Below, piece after piece: positions 45,001 through 51,717 of a DNA stretch of 64,000 nucleotides; within the stretch, counting starts at the first letter, position 1, and each line of letters starts with the position of its first letter. The notes under the pieces were generated by a model. The model did not search any database, was not told where the DNA came from, and was given only the letters and a program-made list of their open reading frames with translations. This stretch comes from Cryptomeria japonica (lineage: Eukaryota; Streptophyta; Pinopsida; Cupressales; Cupressaceae): the NCBI RefSeq assembly GCF_030272615.1, contig NC_081414.1, positions 231,201,733-231,265,732 on the forward strand, given 5' to 3'. A program made the translations under genes and the position numbers.

Positions 45001-45485
45001 TTCTTCAAGTGCATGATGTGATTCCTTCCAGAGTCATGTACATTGAATATGAGGAACTCCTGGAGAACAAATCTCTTGTTCTCAAATCACTCATTGAAGA
45101 AATTGATGAAACCTTAAAGTTGCGTGAAGCAGTCTTTCAAGATGTAACCTCCCATTGCAAAAAGGCATCCTGCGACATTTTCAATCAGAATGATGAGCTG
45201 CTGCCCGAGGAAGAAGTTCTTGCAGACCTGCAACTCAAGATTCATGATGAATGGAGAAGTGATCAATTCTCAGTCGCTTCCATTCAAATATTGATCAAGT
45301 ATCAAACTAAGTTGCAGGAAATCCAGTCAGCATTGGAAAAAGGGAATTCCACGCTATGCCGATGCCATGATGTCATCGTAAAAACTAGGGTGGTGGCTAT
45401 GAACACTCATGAACCAGATCCTGATGAATTGCAGAAAGTTATTCAGAAGTTCGATTTATTCGTATCTTCAAGAGTTGCAACTTAA
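42039..45485 (+). CDS. aORF1 family, copy 5: intact 1148-aa protein
   Basis: The open frame begins upstream with GTG at 42033; the first ATG is 42039 (MSKDTDFDV). An N-terminal folded half carries SPTPKKMKYRYDKYQNEV, DTEIGHVDM, HHAASFPVAALEPEF, DTITLLSRMMGLEHSNVFEPW, CWGEIISDALCEQ, QFPTFTYMR and LPRYPTDKI (about nt 43135). A Ser/Pro/acidic linker follows (about residues 620-760), then basic patches (KRKKQ; KPKAVKKAK), SRVIVDENRMRVAEI, AADYRITKVQLGKQTHEV, a predicted coiled coil (VQRYDEVLTKKDQLEVENQ) and further helices. No enzyme motif, signal peptide or membrane segment is evident. Function unknown; nuclear or nucleic-acid association is possible from the basic patches but untested. It is intact while relatives 1, 2 and 4 are broken, so it is either recent or maintained. 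Confidence 0.85.
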   Translation: MSKDTDFDVALILMDLHCSIPGCAQMTDVLSSPTPKKMKYRYDKYQNEVPQSQISSSLDHIKDTEIGHVDMSEFIQRIEDPKEGDMQRLLDSHIHHAASFPVAALEPEFILACAHHFDKESRVIRNDDGEVIIRLDAEAIETVFKIPSETIYIEISKQSAAEYFAKKEKDCKRHINKWIHEPRTALTRWAKLYRSDFKNEIGDTITLLSRMMGLEHSNVFEPWMYQFIMLVRQSQHICWGEIISDALCEQLAVVPTTFTFYMNSYLVYIAASLRHFPGLSTKGDRMLVPVWEYYDQLPLRSSRSHFRRVQDAFFGHYLCQFDKNLKDKRVSDEAWEKVKEYGCLFLQFPTFTYMRVGCYGEQPYMLPRYPTDKIILMELGRQIMAVHTHQSVKHKVGMGISSNNPLKIGQYSLMTSIKARAMETELQEIRLKRFKPRADFDYRGMKEKIKKTFIHVHRIEDIWADLRTEKEIRKMDYCRLTAEQIVDLNLANMPQGMIDDGNVLDPEFVNQNVDEAPLPSIHWSHKESTSILDRFQSVLANTNIWLKNNGVKLIKIKVGKEDDSTGPLGRKSEIQLDNKEGASSSSTRIKLRVSHAMVLPPQQITVQGKEKPQLKIHVIDPEASEEETQSDNAPQSLSTESPHNSLSSFPIEVPMFPPLIDVSSQFAPSVSESPQKVLPLSAAEPSQGHPQESLLNIFSEDPSYVPVSDIDTSMTCFDEFITSSSYPVVTQQTMVAIQTNTSPKVTTVIQTETGSPSIPQSKLMALPPWLSSFTAKRKKQVISPDPFDYQHLKQSKPKAVKKAKIVSRVIVDENRMRVAEIAEPILDKPVEEMQAADYRITKVQLGKQTHEVVKHDAQQTVATLVQRYDEVLTKKDQLEVENQRLMAAIQSITQPSSGEGQVPISSKVSEPIQGIERAAQKVQALDTWVDQLHDLCLQVIRQVFEMMVKLEIIEDKLNQILTAFKLNLEKVEGNLVSWRKMPQYQLSVLQVHDVIPSRVMYIEYEELLENKSLVLKSLIEEIDETLKLREAVFQDVTSHCKKASCDIFNQNDELLPEEEVLADLQLKIHDEWRSDQFSVASIQILIKYQTKLQEIQSALEKGNSTLCRCHDVIVKTRVVAMNTHEPDPDELQKVIQKFDLFVSSRVAT

Positions 45486-45739
45486 GTGTTTTTAACACTT
45501 GTAAATTTTTAAATAATTGTAATTTCAGAATTGTAGTTTCCCTTTCGGCAAGTTGTCATCACTTGCATTTTTGTAATTACTTGTAAGGCAACTACAAGTT
45601 GTGTCCAATTAGGACTGTAGTTGGAATAAGTCTTAGTTAGTTAATGAAGTCATAATTAGCTGTTGAATAGGTCTTGGTGGTTGAGGGAATTTCTCAAGTT
45701 AGTTAGGATCCTCCCATCTTTTTCTGAAGGCTCCTCTCC

Positions 45740-45747
45740 TATAAATA
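45740..45747 (+). promoter_or_regulatory. TATA box of unit Y
   Basis: TATAAATA, 255 bp after the aORF1 stop, at the same position as in the copy 4 unit. In an LTR this would drive genomic RNA, placing aORF1 in U3. Confidence 0.65.
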
Positions 45748-45817
45748 GAAGAGAGGGTCCTTTGTAATTTTTATCTTTTTGAAAGCAAGCAAAAACTCTG
45801 CCAAATTTACAGCAAGA

Positions 45818-46282
45818 AGTCTTTGAGCTTATGTATGTGAATTGAAGGTTTTGAAGAATAAGAAAGAAGGATTACTCAAGTTTTGAGTCTTTGAACTACA
45901 TGTTTGAGTTTGAATCTTTTTATTTCTTCTATGCAAAGCGTTTCTAAAGGAGCTTAGTCCAATCTGATTTGAAGTCTTTGAGCTGCAAGTAGAGAAGATT
46001 AATTAAAATAGGAAAATCTCTAGAAGGAGCAGCAAGTCTTTGAGCTTGCGTCTATTCTTGAGGAAAATTACTGTTTGATAAGAAATAGCAGCAAGTCTTT
46101 GAGCTTGTATTAGTTCTTGTCTTTGTGTTAAAAGAATAAATTATTCCAGTCTTTGAGCTGTTATCTTTTATCCATTGTAAAAATTTAGTCTAGCAAACGA
46201 CAAATAGGACTTCCAATAGTAAAGTCTTTGAACTTGATATTGCTGTCCCATCCCGAAGGAAGTGACGGAAGTCTTTGCGCTT
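45818..46282 (+). repeat. Eight copies of AGTCTTTGAGCTT-type motif (unit Y)
   Basis: At 45818, 45886, 45973, 46035, 46094, 46148, 46223 and 46270, spaced 47-87 bp. Variants are confined to a few positions (GAACTT, GCGCTT). Sequence between the motifs is much less regular. The motifs lie wholly within the stretch that would be transcribed from the TATA box at 45740. Confidence 0.9.
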
Positions 46283-46551
46283 TCAGGAAACTTCATTTCC
46301 TTTCTCTCATTTCACTTGAAAGTAGTTACTGTTGTTCGTTTTCAATCGCTATCCTTTTCTGTGAAGAGAAAAGGATATTGTCTTTCTTGAAGAAAGAAGG
46401 AAGACTGCTGTCCCATCCTGTTTTTATTTCAGTTTTAGTTAGATAGGGGGAGCCTTCCCTTAATTAGGAGAGTTTTTACTCGTGTGCTGTGGTTGAAACC
46501 ACAATTTTGTATTTTTCCCCCAAGTGTACAAAATTTTCAACCAACACCACG

Positions 46552-48354
46552 CCATCAGCTTATTCCTGGAAGTTGTCCGTACGTAGGTACCCTTCGAGAA
46601 GTGGGGGAGGTTTCAACTGCAAGGAAGAGTAGGATAGAACAAACCTGCTATGTACTATTGGGTGCATTTGGACACACTCGGCAGCAGTGATGCCATCGAA
46701 CCAGCCAAAAAGAAGAGGAAATATGAAGCAGAGGAGGAAAGTTATAGTGATGACACTGAAGAGGAGGAAGAAACAGAAGATTTGGAGAGTCGGAGCGGGA
46801 AAGAGGAGTTTCGGATGGCACCGCACAATGTAGACTTAGATGAAGTCGAAGAGGTAGAAGGGGCAAACTTGCAACCAGAAGGAGGGGAAGAAGTAGAGTG
46901 ACCCGCGGCACAGGAAAAAAGCACAACATGGGTAAAGTTTGCAGCCCCTAAGCTACCCTCCTCGTCTCACTTGGCATCCCTGCAGGCATTAGTAGTGGCT
47001 ACCCCGATGGGAGATGTCACCCTAGTTAGCGTGTTGTTCCAGAAAATTCCCGAAGGCTCCCCACAGGCACTAGCTCGAGTTTCCTTACCCCAGGTTGGAC
47101 TGGCTATCAAGGGAGTAATGCAACCAAAAGGGAAAGTCGTACAAGCACCCACAGTCGGAGCGGTATGACCAGTTGAGACAGTTGTACGCACGTCTCCAAC
47201 AGTCCACTGTACGGAGGATACACTTGCAGTTGGGATAGTATAGTCAATTTACCTTTGACAGCTCACCGTACGGATGACGTATAGATGGCAGCACTCTTGG
47301 AGGGGGTGTACGGACGGTAGTACCAACAGGAAGAGGTGTACAAGCGACGGTGGTCGAAGGGGCAGATCAGACTGGAGGTGGCAACATGCATACCGATGAA
47401 GGGCCACTACAGGAGGAGCTGGCCGTATAAGGTGCTCTTGTGGCAGGGGAGATTGATCAAGAACAGGACGTGGATGCATCAATGGACAGTTGGCTAGGAA
47501 GGTTTGCCCTTGCACCCCAGGCTCCTCCCCCTTCACCGCGCACTATGGCAGTTGGCGAGGAGCAGATTCAGGAAGAGGGGATTGCACAACTAGAGAAAAC
47601 TCTGAGGACGGGGGAGAGTGAACAGGAGCATACGCGGAGTATTATCAATGTGAAGGATGAGAGCTTCCAATCCGGTAATAGCAGGATGAGGGAACTAGAG
47701 TCCCCACCAGGGAAGGATTCATCTGGGAGCCTTCGCATTTCACACCCAAACATACAGGACCCCGTCAGCTCCATTTAGCAGTTCATGACAAAACTGCAGG
47801 GCTTCAAAGAGGTAGCACGCAACATCACCGACTTGGCCTTACAAGTAGCTATAGGAGCCCTACCAGAAGCAGAGAAGCTTTGAGCATTTATGATCACCGG
47901 ATGCCAAGAGGAGTTCATGCAGCAGCTTGTCCACCATGGCTGGCCAACAACCGAGACTCCTGAGATGGTGGCAGCCTGGCGAGATACACGCATCATGCAC
48001 GGCCAGGGGACCCTTGGCCCCACCTTGCAGGGCATGGAGAGCTCCTATAGGGAGATATAGTTTCAGATGCAGCGGTTCCAGGCTGAACAACGAGCTGCTA
48101 AGGAAGACACCGCCATACTTCAGCAGGAGTTGGATAAATGGATAGAACTTGCCACTGTGGAGAAGCAGATTCGAACAAAGATGGAGGAGGCGGCTGCACT
48201 ACAGAGTTCTCAGATGAAAGCATTGGAGGAGAGGGTCTCAGTCCTGACACGTGAGGTGGAGCAGAAGGATAAGGATTTGATGGACGCAACTCTTATGGTG
48301 ATGAAAGCTTGTGAACACCAACTAGTTGCCAAGAGGAACTTACGGCTCCTGTAG
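46552..48354 (+). pseudogene. X aORF2, last part
   Basis: Resumes right after Y. It contains KPAMYYWVHLDT (V: KPAMYYWLHLDT), an acidic block with a basic KKKRKYE patch, a low-complexity centre with GTACGG motifs (about 47180-47320), a segment like V GCEREFSEKIRNQGWPDTETSEMV (near 47895-47970) and a coiled-coil C-terminus (EERVSVLTREVEQKDKDL). It is broken by several stops and frame changes. The tail is followed by a G-run and the 3' LTR. Confidence 0.75.
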
Positions 48355-48486
48355 CAGCCCCGACAACAGACTTCAGCTTCCACCACTCCAAGGACGTCCT
48401 CTCATCCCTCTCCGTCTTAGTTTCAGTGTCTAGCTCCCATTTTGTCTTCGTCATCTAGAAGACGACTACTTTTTTGGGGGGGCTGA

Positions 48487-48592
48487 TGTTAGGCAGTAAT
48501 TAGGCTAATACTTATATTTTGCTAAGTTATAGTTTGTGTAATAAGACAACCGTCAATTCCTGTAGGGGTGAGTCGGCAGTTGTGATGGTTGG
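48487..48592 (+). repeat. X 3' LTR, left part
   Basis: Starts TGTTAGGCAGTAATTAGG, matching the 5' LTR. Interrupted by V after GTTGG. Resumes at 58409. Confidence 0.85.
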
Positions 48593-48915
48593 TGTAAGCC
48601 GGATAATTAGTAAATAAGGCTTTTTGTAATACTTTAAAAGAAAACAATAGTATTAAGTTATATCGACAGGTAGTTAGTTGCCTGACGGTTGATGGCCTAA
48701 CCAACCGCAACTCTTTATATTGTAAACTAGTAGCACATTTCGGGGACATTGGATTGGAATGGAATATAATACAGAAATCTGTGTTACATGAATATATGGT
48801 GGTATACTGTATTGTGTGTTCTTGATCTCGTGTTAATGTGTTACTATGCTCTGGTGTTATAAATTGGATATTCATGTTCTGGATACTACAACCTAACTCA
48901 CTTAGGCTACTTACA
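48593..48915 (+). repeat. V 5' LTR
   Basis: TGTAAGCCGG...GGCTACTTACA. A TATA-like TTTATATTG lies near 48714. Confidence 0.95.
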
Positions 48916-48918
48916 TTT

Positions 48919-48931
48919 TGGCACCGCTGCT
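48919..48931 (+). other. V primer-binding site
   Basis: TGGCACCGCTGCT, three bases after the LTR. It differs at a few positions from the complement of the plant tRNA-Asp 3' end (TGGCGCCGTTGCC) that Athila elements use. Confidence 0.6.
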
Positions 48932-48982
48932 TAAGTCAAATCTGAAGGTCTCGGGAGGGAAAGCTGGCGGGATGGAAGTATA

Positions 48983-49375
48983 ATGGGTCGTCCATTCGAC
49001 CAAAGCATCCTCGTGACAAACAGTGATGTAGAGGATAATACGGAAGTAACCAGGGAGGATCAATTGACACAAGACCTAATTCACGCGTGGAACGTTTCCG
49101 TGGACTGGTACGTACAGCGAGAAGCGGAACTGAGCACTGTCTCGGCTAGTATGGTACAGGCGGAACTCAACATGAACCAGGCCATGCACGATCTCCTGGG
49201 TAGCCTTCCACGATTGTTGGCACGTGTACTCGTGGAACGTGAAGAGGAACGAGAGAACACATGGAGGGAGCAACGGAGGCAGCAAGTGCTTCAACAGTAT
49301 AGAGAAAGGAACCGAAGGGAAGAAGAGCAGAGGGACTACACACAACGACGAAACCACTGCAGTTCCAATAATTAA
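48983..49375 (+). CDS. V ORF1, 130-aa protein upstream of gag
   Basis: Begins MGRPFDQS and carries a hydrophilic, Glu/Arg-rich helical C-terminus (EREEERENTWREQRRQQ). No family recognised. Its stop overlaps the next start as TAATG, a layout also seen in the broken relative X, so translation of Gag may depend on termination and restart, or ORF1 may regulate it. ORF1 could also be an N-terminal part of Gag expressed with a frame change. Function unknown. Confidence 0.7.
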   Translation: MGRPFDQSILVTNSDVEDNTEVTREDQLTQDLIHAWNVSVDWYVQREAELSTVSASMVQAELNMNQAMHDLLGSLPRLLARVLVEREEERENTWREQRRQQVLQQYRERNRREEEQRDYTQRRNHCSSNN

Positions 49376-51717
49376 TGCCAAATACATTCAATAAAGATCA
49401 AAGCCGACAAGCCTCGGAGGAACAAGAAGGGAACCAAGAAGACATAGTGCGAAGATCCCTGCGTATCCAAGAGCAACTGGAGAGGCACCTGAAACTCTAC
49501 CAGATAGTTGAAGAAAGAGGGAGCCTGGCGGAAGGTTCTCGACAACATACACAAGAGTGGGACAGAAGTCACAATAGCCCAGAGGCAATAGGCAGTAGTG
49601 ATAATTGGGAACAAATAACCGCACCAACCGAGTCATTCAACAATTCCCAGAATAACTCGGGGGGTACGAGGAAGATGGCACATAACACTGAAAAACAAAA
49701 ACTTCCCAGATTCAATGGACTAGGATCAGAGGAACCCGCTCACCACTGTAAAACGTGTGTCACCATATGGCAGGCCAATGGCGAGGATGATGAGGATAAC
49801 TGGCTGAAAGCATTCCCAGCCACCCTCCGTGGAATTGCCATTGACTGGTACACGGACCTACCCACCACTTCGAAGGATACCTGGAAAAAACTTGCTAAGG
49901 CATTTGAGGAGGAGTTTCGGCTACTGCGGGACGATGACGAGATCGTCGCAGAAATATACAAAACCAAACAGAGCAAGAGTGAGACGGTACGGTCCTACTA
50001 CCGCAAACTAAAAGAATTAATTGGCAAAATGGAGAATACCCCGGCCGACAGATTAAAGAAGCGATGGTTCATCGAGGGTCTGCAACCATCCCTGCGGAAA
50101 AAGATGAAGGTAGTACCTCCATCTACTTTCATGGAGGCATACAATAGGGCCATGGATATTGAAAGCGAGAACAAGACATCGAAGGGCAAGAAGCGCACAA
50201 GCGATGAAGATAGTAGTGATCAGGAAAGCGAGGAGGAGTCACAAACGATACAAGCACTCCGGAAGGATATGAGATGGATGATGCGGGAAATGCGGACGCA
50301 AAAGGAAGAAAGTAGGGAGGGCAGGGACCTCTGGTGCACAGAGTGCAAACTAGAGGGACACACAAAAACCAATTGTCCAAAGAAAGCTTTTTGTGACATC
50401 TGCCAAGTGTTGGGGCATGCTATTAAGGAATGCCCCTACAACTTGAAGGCAAGGAGTGCCCAGGTACTATATACTCAAGAACAGGCAACACCACCCACTA
50501 CACCCTCCAAGAACACAAACTCAGACGCATCACCAGGTGGCTACAGGAGTAGCCGGAGGGGGAGTAACAACAACAGTAATAATAATACCCCACGGGGTCG
50601 CATCCAATACGATGCAAAAGGTAGACCAATGATACAATGTCGACGATGTAACGAATGGGGCCATTTTGCACGTGACTGCCAGAGTGGTGTTGGACAAGGA
50701 GGAGGGCTACTCTGCAAATGGTGCGGGCCGGGCAACCACGAAGATGCGGAATGTCCAAGACAAAAAGGCGTGAACATGCTGGAGGTAGTACGGTCAGAAC
50801 CAGAAGTATTGGCCATTACCCGATCTCATACAAGGAAACTAACTTACCCTGAACCAGGTATAGAAAAGGAAAGACTAAAGGAGGCACAAAAGGAAGTAGA
50901 AAGGGAAATGAGTGAGGGACAGCGGAAGATAGTACCCCACAAAACCACCAGGACCATACGAGCTGACTCTGAAGCTACCATAATGAACCAGCTGCTACAA
51001 ACCACCATGCCAGTCCGTGTAACGGATCTGTTGCAGACACTACCACAACTACGGATAGCTATAAACCAAGTGGAGGAGACCACAAAGGGGGAAAAGACAT
51101 CGGGCCACAGAGAGGAAATGGAAGGAAGGAACCACTCAAAGGAGACTGCTGACCCTATGCTGATGGCAGTAGGGGTAGGCAGGACACCAGCCGTAGTAGA
51201 AATGGAGATTCTTGGTTACAGACTTACTAACACGATTGTAGATGATGGGTCCGCAGTAAACGTGCTACCCAAGGAGACATGGAAAACCTTGGGGAAGCCG
51301 ACGCTTTGGCCACCTGCCTTTCACCTCGTAGGAGCAGATCAACATGGCATAAAACCACTCGGCACACTTATGGGCCAAAAGGTAACCATTGGAACTCAAC
51401 AATTCTTTCTGGATTTCATGGTTATATCCTTAGCAAGGAAAGGATACGATGCACTTTTGGGAAGAGGATGGCTCATCATGGCCAAAGCGGATCACAATTG
51501 GAAGAAAAACACCCTCTCAATCGAAAGTGAAGGGAAGAAATATATCATTGATCTAGGAAACCAAGTAGTGAATCAAGAAGTGGCTTCAAATTCCAGGTCC
51601 GAGAAAGGCACACCAAGGGAGGATGCTGAAATGGAACCTGATGAAGAAGGAGTCCTCCGCCTGGGGAATTGCTCAGAGGGCGAAACAAATTCTATCAATG
51701 GGCCATTCCACTGGTAG
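49375..51717 (+). CDS. gag: V Gag-protease
   Basis: A 780-residue frame. The structural part has a retrotransposon capsid domain (about residues 100-270; AIDWYTDL, FEEEFRLLRDDDEIVAE, LKKRWFIEGLQ). Four CX2CX4HX4C zinc knuckles follow (CTECKLEGHTKTNC, CDICQVLGHAIKEC, CRRCNEWGHFARDC, CKWCGPGNHEDAEC) for RNA packaging; one or two is more usual. The aspartic protease is near the C-terminus (IVDDGSAVNVL, then ALLGRGWL). The start is the ATG in the TAATG overlap with ORF1. The frame ends in TAG at 51715, where element U reads CAG (FHWQMEDYE), so the original protein probably continued into pol as one polyprotein. Confidence 0.9.
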   Translation: MPNTFNKDQSRQASEEQEGNQEDIVRRSLRIQEQLERHLKLYQIVEERGSLAEGSRQHTQEWDRSHNSPEAIGSSDNWEQITAPTESFNNSQNNSGGTRKMAHNTEKQKLPRFNGLGSEEPAHHCKTCVTIWQANGEDDEDNWLKAFPATLRGIAIDWYTDLPTTSKDTWKKLAKAFEEEFRLLRDDDEIVAEIYKTKQSKSETVRSYYRKLKELIGKMENTPADRLKKRWFIEGLQPSLRKKMKVVPPSTFMEAYNRAMDIESENKTSKGKKRTSDEDSSDQESEEESQTIQALRKDMRWMMREMRTQKEESREGRDLWCTECKLEGHTKTNCPKKAFCDICQVLGHAIKECPYNLKARSAQVLYTQEQATPPTTPSKNTNSDASPGGYRSSRRGSNNNSNNNTPRGRIQYDAKGRPMIQCRRCNEWGHFARDCQSGVGQGGGLLCKWCGPGNHEDAECPRQKGVNMLEVVRSEPEVLAITRSHTRKLTYPEPGIEKERLKEAQKEVEREMSEGQRKIVPHKTTRTIRADSEATIMNQLLQTTMPVRVTDLLQTLPQLRIAINQVEETTKGEKTSGHREEMEGRNHSKETADPMLMAVGVGRTPAVVEMEILGYRLTNTIVDDGSAVNVLPKETWKTLGKPTLWPPAFHLVGADQHGIKPLGTLMGQKVTIGTQQFFLDFMVISLARKGYDALLGRGWLIMAKADHNWKKNTLSIESEGKKYIIDLGNQVVNQEVASNSRSEKGTPREDAEMEPDEEGVLRLGNCSEGETNSINGPFHW

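Larger units (their letters stand above)
39903..46546 (+). mobile_element. Unit Y: 6.64-kb TG...CA insertion carrying intact aORF1 copy 5 (proposed giant solo LTR), TSD CCACG
   Basis: Starts TGTTGTCCTC and ends TTTTCAACCAACA. Flanks CCACG (39898-39902) and CCACG (46547-46551). It lies in X aORF2, and removing it restores the match to V (HKTLYVPHHLIALF region). Order inside: conserved landmark CTCTATGGCA near 39974, palindrome-rich leader (2.1 kb), aORF1, TATA at 45740, eight 13-nt motifs, AATAAA at about 46135, conserved hairpin-rich 3' end. No terminal direct repeat and no gag, pol, primer site or polypurine tract was found, so it is either a solo LTR or a novel LTR-less integrase substrate. 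Confidence 0.75.
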
